The position numbers were made by a program, and so were the translations under genes. From Comamonas testosteroni (GTDB taxonomy: Bacteria; Pseudomonadota; Gammaproteobacteria; Burkholderiales; Burkholderiaceae_C): a stretch of 64,000 nt of DNA. Below the pieces are notes generated by a model. The model had not been told where the DNA came from and searched no databases. It saw only the letters and a list, made by a program, of their open reading frames with translations. Every line of letters begins with the position of its first letter. Position 1 is the stretch's first letter. Shown here in pieces: positions 51,896 through 60,356 of this stretch. Location: the NCBI RefSeq assembly GCF_030505195.1, contig NZ_CP129672.1, positions 4,064,501 through 4,128,500 of the forward strand. Direction: 5' to 3'.

Positions 51896-52945
51896 TTATT
51901 GCGGTGACGCATTGGGTAGCCAACCATGGCGGCGATACCAAGCGACCGTATCGGCAACGGTTTGCTCGATGGGGCGAAATTTCAATTGAAGCTGCTGCTC
52001 GCTCTTTGTGTGAATGAAATGACTTCGTCCTGCCTCCTTGCGCATGAGCCGCACCGTCGCCAAACTGAGCAAGATGGGTTGGCCGCTGATCTTCGCGTAG
52101 AGTTCCTGCGCCGCCGCCAGCAAATACAGAAGCAGGAAAGGCAAGTTGCGTGTCGGCGTCTTGATGCCCGCGATCTGCCCCACCAAGGGAACCAATTCCT
52201 GCATCGTCATGTGGCGGCCAGCGGCCAGATAGCGCTCACCGCGCTGGCCGCGCTCTGCAGCTGAAATTTGCGCCTTCGCTACATCGCGAGCATCGACAAC
52301 CGAGAAGCTCCCTGGCAGCAACCCAGGCAATTTGCCAAGCACCACATCGTTGACAAATTGTCCTGACGAGGTTGGGCCGATATCGGCAGGACCCCACATC
52401 CAGCCAGGCAAGACAAAGCTCGCATGCATGTCCGGATGTGTGTCAAGAAAGGTCGATACGACTTGATCGGCCAGTATCTTGCTTCGGTAATAGTCGTCGT
52501 CAGCATCTGCTAGGTCACGCAGGCAAGTCTCATCGATGGGCGCACCCGGCTCGCCATTCAGCACTGCGATGGATGAAGTCTGAACGAAGCGCCGGATGCC
52601 GGCGTCGTATGCCTGCTCGATAAGCTGCTGTGTGCCGTCTACATTGATGCGTTTGAGCTCTTCCCAGTGGCTGCCGCCTTTGAAGTTGTCTCGAAAGAAG
52701 GCTGCGGTATGGAACACCACGTCACATCCTTGCAGCGCCCTGGAGAAAGCGGGCACATCTGCCATGTCACCCTGCACCAGCTCCACGCCTTTCACTCCTG
52801 CGAACTGTTGCATACCTTTGGTTTCCGAACGGACGAGAGCCTTGACGAAGACGCCGCGCGCGACTAGCTCACGCACAAGGTTGTTGCCGAGAAGGCCTGT
52901 GGCGCCAGTGACAAAAGCGGACCGTGGACTGCTGTACTTTTTCAT
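51896..52945 (-). CDS. Extended SDR: NAD-dependent epimerase / dihydroflavonol-4-reductase-like
   Basis: The protein has 349 residues. VTGATGLLGNNLVRELV is the Gly-rich NAD(P) loop, VELVQGDMAD binds the cofactor, and YYRSKILADQVV contains the Tyr-x-x-x-Lys catalytic pair with an upstream Ser (QTSSIAVL). Extended SDRs of this type act on ketones, flavonoids or sugar nucleotides. It is divergent from a TetR gene. The spacer has three copies of a TetR-like operator, so expression is probably substrate-inducible. Confidence 0.9.
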   Translation of the reverse strand: MKKYSSPRSAFVTGATGLLGNNLVRELVARGVFVKALVRSETKGMQQFAGVKGVELVQGDMADVPAFSRALQGCDVVFHTAAFFRDNFKGGSHWEELKRINVDGTQQLIEQAYDAGIRRFVQTSSIAVLNGEPGAPIDETCLRDLADADDDYYRSKILADQVVSTFLDTHPDMHASFVLPGWMWGPADIGPTSSGQFVNDVVLGKLPGLLPGSFSVVDARDVAKAQISAAERGQRGERYLAAGRHMTMQELVPLVGQIAGIKTPTRNLPFLLLYLLAAAQELYAKISGQPILLSLATVRLMRKEAGRSHFIHTKSEQQLQLKFRPIEQTVADTVAWYRRHGWLPNASPQ

Positions 52946-52959
52946 TTCGATTGATCTTC

Positions 52960-53086
52960 AAATATCATTTGAAATTTAAATGTACCGCTGGAACTTTGAA
53001 ATCTCAAGTGATATCTGAAAATTTTTCGGTGTGCGTGCACACGCGATCACACAACGCTCGATATCTGAATCTCATGTGATATCTTT
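52960..53086. promoter_or_regulatory. Three TetR-type operator-like repeats between SDR and tetR genes
   Basis: ATATCATTTGAAAT (about 52961-52975), GAAATCTCAAGTGATATCT (52998-53016) and GAATCTCATGTGATATCT (53067-53084) share the half-sites ATATCA and TGA(G/A)AT. They cover both divergent promoters. Confidence 0.6.
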
Positions 53087-53092
53087 AAAGTC

Positions 53093-53710
53093 ATGAGCAC
53101 CACGACTGCAAGAAGACGCCTGACCCGAGACGAAAGCCGGGCACAGACTCGCGAGCACCTGATCGACGCTGCACGGCACTTGTTTGTGACAAACGGGTAT
53201 GGAGGCGCATCGATCCGTGACATCGCGAACAACGCTGGCTATTCCCAAGGCGCTTTTTATTCAAACTTCTCAAGCAAAGAGGATGTCTTGCTAGAGCTGC
53301 TGCGACGGCACATGGATGCAGAAGCGATGCAACTTACTACGCTCATGGGCGACAACGCACAGTTGCCCGAGCAAATGCTGGCCCGACTGGAGGCCTGGGC
53401 TTCTACCCTCAATCACGATGCCGACTGGTGCATGCTTTCCATAGAACTGCAGTTGCATGCGAGGCGTAGCCCATCTTTCGCGACGGAGTACCAAAAGGTT
53501 TGGGACAGACACCAAGCCGAGATCGGCGGCGTGATCAACCTATTGTTTGAAAAGCTTGGTCGCTCCACTCCTGCCGAGCCTCACGAACTAGCTGCTGCTT
53601 TCATGGCTCTTTCACATGGGCTTGCACTGCAAAAGACCGCCGACCGCCAGGAGCTGACTGGACGCTTGATCATGGTGTTTCTACGTGGATTGATCGCAAG
53701 TTCGACGTAG
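53093..53710 (+). CDS. TetR-family transcriptional regulator
   Basis: The protein has 205 residues. TREHLIDAARHLFVTNGYGG followed by ASIRDIANNAGYSQGAFYSNFSSKED is the TetR DNA-binding domain. The C-terminal half is the variable ligand pocket, with DWCMLSIELQLHARRSP typical of a common subgroup. It is divergent from the SDR gene across three operator-like repeats, so it most likely represses that gene and itself. Confidence 0.93.
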   Translation: MSTTTARRRLTRDESRAQTREHLIDAARHLFVTNGYGGASIRDIANNAGYSQGAFYSNFSSKEDVLLELLRRHMDAEAMQLTTLMGDNAQLPEQMLARLEAWASTLNHDADWCMLSIELQLHARRSPSFATEYQKVWDRHQAEIGGVINLLFEKLGRSTPAEPHELAAAFMALSHGLALQKTADRQELTGRLIMVFLRGLIASST

Positions 53711-53729
53711 CCACGACTCGATGGTGCGA

Positions 53730-53821
53730 AGAAGCGGGCATTCAGGCCGGTGCGTGGTGAACCACGCAAGCGAGTGGCCAGTTACGAGGGTGATGTGGCC
53801 GTTCAAGACACCTGACGTTCC
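53730..53821 (+). repeat. Dispersed intergenic repeat family 2, long copy
   Basis: It aligns with 60102-60196. GTGCGTGG, CGCAA.CGAG, GCCAGT, GAGGGTGA and GGCCGTTCA.GACA occur in the same order and spacing. It follows directly after tetR. Confidence 0.65.
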
Positions 53822-53980
53822 ACGACTGGTGTTGGCGATTGCTGCTGTTTAGGCGCTGAGTCACGATCCACCAGAATCGGCGATTGCCGTCATTGAGACA
53901 GCCAAGTCCACCAACCACCTCATGACAGACACGCCTCGGCCGCTCGAACCTGCGAGCGTGATCTCAGCGGGGGCGCGCGC

Positions 53981-54421
53981 TCATACCTTGGCGAGGAAGG
54001 CCGCCGCATCACCCGCTTCACACTTCCAGTCTGCGAAGACCCCAACCAGATTGCACTCCACGCAGTGGCAGGCGATGTAGTACCAGCGCACGTCATGTGT
54101 GCCCTCGTACACGGAGACGCCGGACATCAGCTCGAACACCTCGTTCTCGCACACGCACTCGTGCGCCTCGGGGGCGGCCTCATCAACGTAGTCCGCGCTG
54201 TCGCCCATCAGGTGTTTCTGCCCGCAGTCGGTGCAGATGCGGATTGCCACGCCGGCTTCTTCATCGGTCTGCAGCGCAAAAGTCCGGCACCCGCAATTGC
54301 ATTTGGACGAGGCAAACCGGACGGCCTCATAGCGATTCGCAATGCTGTAGCTGCGCAGCTCGGCTTGGGTGTCGCCGGACGTCGTCCCGTACCAGAACTC
54401 GCCCTTCTTCGTCAGTGCCAT
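53981..54421 (-). CDS. Hypothetical cysteine-rich protein
   Basis: The 146-residue protein of no recognised family starts MALTKKGEFWYGTTSGDTQA; upstream codons in frame look non-coding. Cysteine pairs (CNCGC, CTDCG, CVCENE, CHCVEC) form two likely zinc-ribbon-type sites. The end VFADWKCEAGDAAAFLAKV is well formed. No membrane segments are present. It may be a small zinc-binding regulatory or stress protein; the role is unknown. Confidence 0.7.
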   Translation of the reverse strand: MALTKKGEFWYGTTSGDTQAELRSYSIANRYEAVRFASSKCNCGCRTFALQTDEEAGVAIRICTDCGQKHLMGDSADYVDEAAPEAHECVCENEVFELMSGVSVYEGTHDVRWYYIACHCVECNLVGVFADWKCEAGDAAAFLAKV

Positions 54422-54789
54422 TGATGCTGTTCCATTCTTCAAGGTGGGCTTCCCGGCAGACCTGACGCCAGGCTTGCCTCGATCATCTGGATTTTGCCTC
54501 AAGGCACGGTGAATCGTCGTCAAGGGTCCGGGTCGGGGTGGTCTGCGACAAGGGCTGCGGAAATCCTTGAATGCCGATTCTTGGAGATTGCAGCCAGAGT
54601 CCATCAAGTTCAGCTGTTGATCGCCGCCGACATTCGATGTTGAAGTCCCTGCGTAAGCTCTCAGCTGTGGATTCAACCGGGTGCAGGCCATCGACAGACG
54701 GGCAGGAGCGGCCTTTCGGAGCAGGCCATATGCACGGAGGATTGCTGCCCTTAACATGACCTACTTTAAACAGTGGCCCGAGACAGGTT
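54422..54789. other. Intergenic stretch without supported gene
   Basis: Overlapping open frames occur on both strands but none has a ribosome-binding site or family features. It probably holds the promoters of the divergent genes on each side. Confidence 0.4.
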
Positions 54790-55206
54790 ATGCGCAGCTT
54801 TCTTTCCTTTGTTAGCAAAACGGGCGACAGTTCCATTGACCCCGATGCAGTTGAAGAAGCATCGGGCTGCCTTGACCAATTTACCGCTGCATTCAATGCA
54901 CTGGATTTGGCAGGTATGGATGCACAACTTCATTTCCCGCATGTGATGATTTCGGGAGCTGACACCCTGATTTGGGATGTTCCTAATCAGCATCCTTCCG
55001 ATTTTTTCCAGCGGCTAAAAAGCACTGGCTGGTCATCTACTCGATACGAATCGAAAGTGCCGGTTCTGAGCAGCCAGAACAAGGTCCATTTCCTCGTCAC
55101 TTACACGCGACGCTCGGACACGGATGAAGAACTGAGTCGTCACACCAACCTCTGGATTGTGGTCAAGCAAAATGACACTTGGGGTATATCTCTTCGCTCC
55201 TATTAA
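54790..55206 (+). CDS. NTF2-like (SnoaL-type) hypothetical protein
   Basis: The protein has 138 residues. CLDQFTAAFNALDLAGMDAQLHFPH is the helix-strand opening of NTF2-like domains, and the strands KVHFLVTYTRR and NLWIVVKQNDTWGISLRSY close the cone fold. Such domains serve as small-molecule isomerases, hydrolases or binding modules. Nothing in the context fixes the function. Confidence 0.75.
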   Translation: MRSFLSFVSKTGDSSIDPDAVEEASGCLDQFTAAFNALDLAGMDAQLHFPHVMISGADTLIWDVPNQHPSDFFQRLKSTGWSSTRYESKVPVLSSQNKVHFLVTYTRRSDTDEELSRHTNLWIVVKQNDTWGISLRSY

Positions 55207-55231
55207 GCGACTGAGGTCTGTGGCCGCTTGG

Positions 55232-55383
55232 GATCGATTGCTGGCCAACACGAACGACCGCTAATGGGCACCTCAGGTTTGTGGCGCTGTCCCATCAAGT
55301 TTGCCGCTCGGCGACGGACCGCTCACAGCCTTGAAGCAGCTGCTTGTAGAAATGTCTCCAAGGGCTGCTTCTGGCCGATCTGG
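55232..55383 (+). repeat. Dispersed intergenic repeat family 1, copy b
   Basis: This degenerate copy pairs with the inverted one at 46111-46260. Its end CTGCTTCTGGCCGAT is found again at 59526-59540. Confidence 0.65.
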
Positions 55384-55433
55384 GGCTATCGCCACCCAAA
55401 GCGGACAAAGCTGCTTTAGGTCGTCTGTGCTGG

Positions 55434-55901
55434 TTATAGCCCCAGTTCGGTGAGCCCTGGGTGGTCGTCGGGACGACGTCCAAGTGGCCAGTGGAATTTA
55501 CGATCCGATTCCTTGATGGGCATGTCGTTGATACAAGCGTAGCGACGACGCATCAGGCCATTGGCCTCAAACTCCCAATTTTCGTTTCCGTACGACCGGA
55601 ACCAGTTGCCCGCGTCGTCATGCCACTCATAGGCGTAGCGAACTGCTATTCGATTCCCCTCATGTAGCCAGAGCTCCTTGATGAGTCGGTAGTCAAGTTC
55701 CTTCTTCCACTTTCTCTCAAGGAAAGCCTGCGCTTCGGCCCGGTTGTTGGCGAACTCAGCGCGGTTGCGCCACTTCGTGTCCGGCGTGTAGGCCAAGGCA
55801 ACCTTGGCTGCGTCGCGTGTGTTCCAGCCGTCTTCCGCCAAGCGAACTTTCTGTAAGGCAGTTTCGTGTGTGAATGGGGGCAGGGGTGGGCGTGATTCCA
55901 T
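55434..55901 (-). CDS. DUF1348 nuclear-transport-factor-2-like protein
   Basis: The protein has 155 residues. The full DUF1348 pattern is present: [60 protein letters not shown], then [20 protein letters not shown], and the C-terminal [15 protein letters not shown]. The enzyme function of this NTF2-like family is not established. It is divergent from a TetR gene, with two perfect operator copies in the 85-bp spacer, so it is probably repressed until a ligand appears. Confidence 0.93.
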   Translation of the reverse strand: MESRPPLPPFTHETALQKVRLAEDGWNTRDAAKVALAYTPDTKWRNRAEFANNRAEAQAFLERKWKKELDYRLIKELWLHEGNRIAVRYAYEWHDDAGNWFRSYGNENWEFEANGLMRRRYACINDMPIKESDRKFHWPLGRRPDDHPGLTELGL

Positions 55902-55921
55902 GATTGACCTCTATGTAGGTA

Positions 55922-55941
55922 TGTAGAACGATCTGTCTACA
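55922..55941. promoter_or_regulatory. TetR operator, copy 1
   Basis: TGTAGAACGATCTGTCTACA, with dyad arms TGTAGA/TCTACA, lies just upstream of the DUF1348 gene. An identical 20-mer occurs 37 bp downstream. Confidence 0.85.
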
Positions 55942-55958
55942 TGCTCAATACTATTCGA

Positions 55959-55978
55959 TGTAGAACGATCTGTCTACA
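55959..55978. promoter_or_regulatory. TetR operator, copy 2
   Basis: A second identical 20-bp dyad (arms TGTAGA/TCTACA) ends nine bases before the tetR start, where bound repressor would block its transcription. Confidence 0.85.
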
Positions 55979-55986
55979 ATGTCTGC

Positions 55987-56556
55987 ATGAACTCTGACAA
56001 ACAATCTTTTGCCGCACTGCCTCCACGTGAGCGAATCTTGGTAGCTGCCCATGATCTTTTTTACAGCGAAGGAATCAGAGCGACGGGTGTTGACCGGATC
56101 ATTGATCGCTCGTCCGTCAGCAAGGTCACGTTCTATAGGCAATATGCGAGCAAAGACGAGTTGATTCGGGCTTACCTCGATTACCGACACCAAGGGTGGA
56201 TTTCTTGGTTCAAGAGCAGCTTGGCGCAAGAGTCCCATGACGGAGCAAGCGCGACTGAGGCACTGCTTCGTACTCTCCGTGGCTGGTTTAGTCAGACCCA
56301 CTTTCGAGGCTGCGCTTTCCTGAATGCTGCTGCAGAGCTGGGATCTACCGACCCCAGGATTCTGGAAATTGTGCGACAGCACAAAAAAGAGATGGCATGC
56401 GTTTTGGATGAGCTGTTCGGCGACCACGCTGTCTCTGCAGGCCAGTCGCTTTCGCTGCCCGTAGATGGCGCTATCGTGCACGTGCAGATGGGCCAGCCAC
56501 TTGAGGAAGTGCTTGAAAACCTCAAAGCCGTCGTTGAAAGAATCGTCGCCAGGTAA
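55987..56556 (+). CDS. TetR-family transcriptional regulator
   Basis: The protein has 189 residues. PPRERILVAAHDLFYSEGIR followed by ATGVDRIIDRSSVSKVTFYRQYASKDEL is the DNA-binding domain. The ligand domain includes LRGWFSQTHFRGCAFLNAAAEL, characteristic of the TetR subgroup that pairs with DUF1348 and SDR genes. It is divergent from the DUF1348 gene over two identical 20-bp operators. An IS1182 fragment starts 15 bp after its stop. Confidence 0.93.
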   Translation: MNSDKQSFAALPPRERILVAAHDLFYSEGIRATGVDRIIDRSSVSKVTFYRQYASKDELIRAYLDYRHQGWISWFKSSLAQESHDGASATEALLRTLRGWFSQTHFRGCAFLNAAAELGSTDPRILEIVRQHKKEMACVLDELFGDHAVSAGQSLSLPVDGAIVHVQMGQPLEEVLENLKAVVERIVAR

Positions 56557-56571
56557 GACTGCGTGTGACCC

Positions 56572-56790
56572 ATGAAGCGATTCATTGAAAGCCAGTCCCG
56601 CGAGCAAGTGACCTTGCTGCCCGAGTGTCTCGATGACTTTGTGGGTGTAGACAATCCGGTGCGTATTGTCGATGCGTTCGTTGAAGAACTGGACCTGCTC
56701 TCACTGGGCTTTGATGGGTCAAGACCCGCAGCCACAGGCCGCCCGGCCTACCACCCTGCGGTGCTACTCAAGGTCTACATCTACGGCCTC
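56572..56790 (+). pseudogene. IS1182-family transposase N-terminal fragment
   Basis: MKRFIESQSREQVTLLPECL, then DDFVGVDNPVRIVDAFVEEL and GRPAYHPAVLLKVYIYG, is the standard N-terminus of IS1182 transposases. After Tyr-Gly the sequence switches abruptly to unrelated debris, so about 85 percent of the gene is missing. Confidence 0.88.
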
Positions 56791-56948
56791 GGCGGCAAAT
56801 GTCTGCTGCGCAGCGAAAGCTGCTGTTCATGCTTGCATCGTGACCTACCGGTTCAGCAACATAGCGGACATCCGAGCACACGGAGCGAATTAGGCAGATC
56901 CAACCGCAGAGGATCGAGCACGAAGCACCGGATGCTGCAAACTCATTG
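56791..56948. other. Debris after the IS1182 fragment
   Basis: This non-coding stretch includes GCATCGTGACCTACCGGTT, which also occurs nearly identically at 42764-42782. Confidence 0.4.
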
Positions 56949-57950
56949 TCAACCGTGTTGGACCGCCGCTAGATCAGGGCGGCTAGGTTTGAGTCTCAGC
57001 TTGTTGAAGGACGACGGCACAGCCTCAGTGGCCGGAAAGTTTGTGTGCGCACGTACGGCCTCGACCAGTAAAGTAGCCAAGCGCTCTGCGGATGGTTCCA
57101 AAAGAGAGTGGGAACGCCCAAGCACTAGGTCCATGGTGGGCAGATGTGGCAGGCCGATTTCCTCTGGCGCGTAGCTGCGCACATGCGGCGGCAGGCCGAA
57201 GGGCGTACGCACCGACAGCCCCAGGCCCGCTGAGGTCGCAGCCCAGATCGGCCCGAGACTGGCACTGCTGAAGGCGTGCCGCCAGGCAATCCCGGCTCGC
57301 TCCAGCACGGCTGTGACCAGCTCGCGCAGCGAGCAAGGCTCTTCCAGCATCACCAGAGCCAGTGTTTTCAGCTTGCCCTCTTGATCCGGCTGCAAGCAGC
57401 CAAGGCTGTCCAGCACCTCGGGTGCGGCAGGCCCTATCCAATGCAGAGGCAGACGCATCACGGTTTCGGCATGGATGCCAGACAGATCCGCGCCGATATC
57501 CCAGAGCATTGCCAGGTCCAGCTGTCCCTGAGCAAAGCGTTCACGCAACTCGTCGCTGCGCGCTACGCAGGCCTCGATGCGCACCAGGGGATGCGCCCTT
57601 GCAAAGCGGCCAAGCACGGCCGGCAACAGTGCTTCGCCGAGGTCCTCCTGAAGTCCGAGCCGGACCAGTCCTCGCAGCTGGCTGCCGCTGACCGCCGTCA
57701 CGGCCTCGTCATTGAGCTCCAGCAGGCGATGCGCATAGGCCAGCAGGGTCTCGCCGGCCTCTGTGAGCTCGAGACCACGCCCAGCCTTGCGCAGCAGCGG
57801 CATGCCGCATTGGGCCTCCAGCTTCTTCAACTGGGCACTGATCGCCGAAGTCGAGCGCCCCAGCTTGTCCGCGGCACGCGCAAAGCTGCCAAGCGCGACC
57901 CCTGTCGAAAAACTGCGCAGCACATCCAAGTCGTAGAGCACACGAGACAC
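56949..57950 (-). CDS. LysR-family transcriptional regulator
   Basis: The protein has 333 residues. LDVLRSFSTGVALGSFARAA then GRSTSAISAQLKKLEAQCG is the winged helix, and the effector domain contains LVRLGLQEDLGEALLPAVL and QLDLAMLWD. GTG at 57950 with GGAAGGG five bases upstream is the likely start; the ATG at 57968 lacks this site. It is divergent from an MFS gene with about 90 bp between them and likely controls it. Confidence 0.9.
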   Translation of the reverse strand: MSRVLYDLDVLRSFSTGVALGSFARAADKLGRSTSAISAQLKKLEAQCGMPLLRKAGRGLELTEAGETLLAYAHRLLELNDEAVTAVSGSQLRGLVRLGLQEDLGEALLPAVLGRFARAHPLVRIEACVARSDELRERFAQGQLDLAMLWDIGADLSGIHAETVMRLPLHWIGPAAPEVLDSLGCLQPDQEGKLKTLALVMLEEPCSLRELVTAVLERAGIAWRHAFSSASLGPIWAATSAGLGLSVRTPFGLPPHVRSYAPEEIGLPHLPTMDLVLGRSHSLLEPSAERLATLLVEAVRAHTNFPATEAVPSSFNKLRLKPSRPDLAAVQHG

Positions 57951-58040
57951 ACAAGCCCTTCCAATCATCCCAAAAATCAGGATGGTTGGTTCAATATTAT
58001 TTGATTTTCAAAATGATTGGGCGCCAGCACACTGCGCGGC

Positions 58041-59297
58041 ATGAACTCTTCCGACTGTTTCTCGCGGCCTGCGCTGCCCGTCAACCTTCCAAGCCACCGC
58101 TGGAAGGTATTGGCCGCAGGCGTTCTCGCCAATGCCGCTTTTTCGACTGCCTTCAGCGGAATCCCGATGACGGCGGTGGTGATGCGCTCCTCGTACCAGC
58201 TCGATACCAGCACACTCGGGCTGATGCTGGGCCTCATGGGCCTGGGCATCGCATTGAGCGAGCTGCCCTGGGGTTTGCTTACCGATCGCTGGGGGGACCG
58301 CCCCGTGCTGCTCACCGGTCTGATCGGCACGGCGCTCGCGTTGGCTGCGATGGCCATCTGGGCAACGCCTGAGGCTGGGAACGTGCCCGGTTTGCAGTGG
58401 CTGGCTGGCGGCCTGGTACTGGTCGGTTTGCTGGGCGGCAGCCTCAACGGCGCGAGCGGGCGGGCCGTGATGACCTGGTTTGCGGATGGCGAGCGAGGCC
58501 TGGCGATGAGCATACGCCAGACTGCAGTGCCGCTAGGCGGCGCCATCGGTGCGCTGCTGCTGCCGGCGCTGGCCTTGCATGGCGGCTTTCTTGCCGTGTT
58601 CGCCGTGCTGGCGAGCCTCTGTCTGCTCTCTGCGTTGCTCGTCGTCGCATGGGTGCACGAGCCGCCGCATACTGCGCAGCATGCACAGCGCCAGCTCGCC
58701 ACCGGCCCGAGCCCACTGCGCGATGTTCGCGCCTGGCGCTCCGTGGCCGGCATCGGCATGCTGTGCGCGCCGCAATTCGCAGTGCTGTCTTTCGGCACGG
58801 TCTTTCTGCACGACTTCGCCCAGGCCGAGCTTGCAAGAGTCTCCGCCGTCATGGCATTCGTCCAGTGCGCAGCCATGGCGATGCGCGTATGGAGTGGTCG
58901 CTGGACGGACCGCCATCGCAACCGCCAGAGCTATTTGAGCGCTTGCAGCTGGCTGAGTATGCTGCTTTTTGCGGCGCTTGCGACAGCGTGCTTGCTTGCT
59001 CCGGGCCCGCTCTTGCTGCTGTTCTTGACGGCCTCTGCCGGTATCTGTGTTTCTGCCTGGCATGGTGTGGCCTATACCGAGCTGGCAAGCTTGGCCGGAG
59101 CCGGTCGTGCCGGCACGGCCTTGGGCATGGCCAACACCAGCGTGTTCATCGTGTGCTTTGCCGTCCCTATGCTGATTCCGCATCTGCTATCGCTGCAGGG
59201 CTGGGTATTGGTCTGGTTGGCCTGTGCGCTTTGCGCGGTCTTCGCCCGCCCCTTGCTGGTTGCGTCGCAGCAGTCTGCGGCGCGTGTCCGTGAGTAA
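58041..59297 (+). CDS. MFS transporter
   Basis: The protein has 418 residues and twelve hydrophobic segments. ALSELPWGLLTDRWGDRPVL is the conserved loop 2-3 motif of the major facilitator family, and RAVMTWFADGERGLAMSIRQ follows at the usual place before helix 5. The ATG at 58041 is preferred over a TTG at 58017. The substrate is unknown; the divergent LysR gene suggests induction by an aromatic or carboxylic acid. Confidence 0.9.
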   Translation: MNSSDCFSRPALPVNLPSHRWKVLAAGVLANAAFSTAFSGIPMTAVVMRSSYQLDTSTLGLMLGLMGLGIALSELPWGLLTDRWGDRPVLLTGLIGTALALAAMAIWATPEAGNVPGLQWLAGGLVLVGLLGGSLNGASGRAVMTWFADGERGLAMSIRQTAVPLGGAIGALLLPALALHGGFLAVFAVLASLCLLSALLVVAWVHEPPHTAQHAQRQLATGPSPLRDVRAWRSVAGIGMLCAPQFAVLSFGTVFLHDFAQAELARVSAVMAFVQCAAMAMRVWSGRWTDRHRNRQSYLSACSWLSMLLFAALATACLLAPGPLLLLFLTASAGICVSAWHGVAYTELASLAGAGRAGTALGMANTSVFIVCFAVPMLIPHLLSLQGWVLVWLACALCAVFARPLLVASQQSAARVRE

Positions 59298-59314
59298 CGA
59301 GGGCCTTTTCAGCA

Positions 59315-59363
59315 TTGATTTCCACGCAGACCGCCCCCACAGGTCGGTCTGCGTGGAAATCAA
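59315..59363. terminator. Perfect 19-bp hairpin after the MFS gene
   Basis: TTGATTTCCACGCAGACCG and its exact reverse complement are separated by 11 bases, 18 bp after the MFS stop. There is no T-run, so it may protect the mRNA 3' end or act with Rho rather than terminate by itself. Confidence 0.6.
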
Positions 59364-59790
59364 CACACGGCGGTCCTTCGGAATTAGATGGGCTGCCCAG
59401 CGGATGCGAAGAGGTGTTCGACGCTTATCCGTGCACTCACACTACCGGCCAGAAGCTGTCATCCGGCGCAAGATCGAGTACGGCAGGCAGCCTGAAGCCG
59501 TCACAGGCAGGAGAACGGTGGACGACTGCTTCTGGCCGATAGCACCACCTCGCTGACAGCTGACTTCTCGGGTCTGACTCGTGTATCTGAGTGACCGCAT
59601 ATTGGCGCATCCGTGGACTCACACTAACGGCCATAGGCGGTCATCGAGCTGAGCGTCGCCGAAACCGCATCTGGTTTGTCGCTGCCTAAATGACTACGAT
59701 CCTATTAGTCGTTGCTAGACAGTCCGAGCACCAGAGGTGCCGAATACCTAGGTGCAAAGAGCATCTGCCCAGCTAAATCATCGTGACGCT
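59364..59790. other. Intergenic region with a fragment of repeat family 1
   Basis: No gene is supported. CTGCTTCTGGCCGAT at 59526-59540 is the core of repeat family 1, and two CACTCACACTA/GACTCACACTAA words recur about 185 bp apart (near 59435 and 59619). Confidence 0.4.
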
Positions 59791-60036
59791 ATGCGATCAA
59801 AAATGAGAGGCATCCTATTTACTATTGGCGCGTCCTTGATTGCCATCACATTTGGTGCGCCAGAGGGACTAGCCGCTCATAGTGGTAGCGCCAAATCAGC
59901 ACTGGCTTACTTCGCATACTGGTTTGTGATTCAGTTTGAGGGATGGGGAGGTCGATACGTCGCTGTAGCCATTGGTTTAACAATGATATTGGTTGCGTTG
60001 TTGCTTCCCTATAGCAAGAAACCTGCTCCTCGCTAA
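59791..60036 (+). CDS. Small membrane protein of unknown function
   Basis: About 81 residues with two hydrophobic segments (GILFTIGASLIAITFGAPEG and VAVAIGLTMILVALLLPYS) and a Lys/Pro/Arg tail. No family is recognised. The ribosome-binding site is weak, and a second ATG at 59803 is equally possible. It stands alone between repeat-bearing regions. Confidence 0.45.
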   Translation: MRSKMRGILFTIGASLIAITFGAPEGLAAHSGSAKSALAYFAYWFVIQFEGWGGRYVAVAIGLTMILVALLLPYSKKPAPR

Positions 60037-60356
60037 CCGCAAGGGTAGGATTCCGGCGGCGTCGTTGACAGACTGGATCGCCCCGAGCCCATCGGGCATG
60101 CAGAAGCGGTCCTTGGAGACAGTGCGTGGCAAACCTCGCAATCGAGCAGCCAGTCCTGAGGGTGAAGCGGCCGTTCAGGACAGGCTGCATTCAACGGCTC
60201 GTTTAAAGGCATGTACCAACTAAATTGGCGCTGCCCGAGAGCCAAGACTTGTGTATCACGACGACCCCCTAGATTTTCCAGGCTCAGCTTTGGGCTATAT
60301 GGGGTAGCTCATCCTCGAATGGAGAGCATCTGATGAGAAATCAAGGGGCAGCCAGT
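60037..60356. other. Intergenic region carrying repeat family 2
   Basis: No gene is seen. The family 2 repeat occupies 60102-60196; the rest shows no clear structure. Confidence 0.45.
60102..60196 (+). repeat. Dispersed intergenic repeat family 2, long copy
   Basis: This 95-bp copy aligns with 53730-53821 along its full length, and its last 33 bases with 45205-45237. All three copies have the same orientation. Confidence 0.65.

Noticed and set aside
54483..54896. 137-codon minus-strand frame
   Set aside because: It overlaps the start of the NTF2-like gene and has a random-looking composition.
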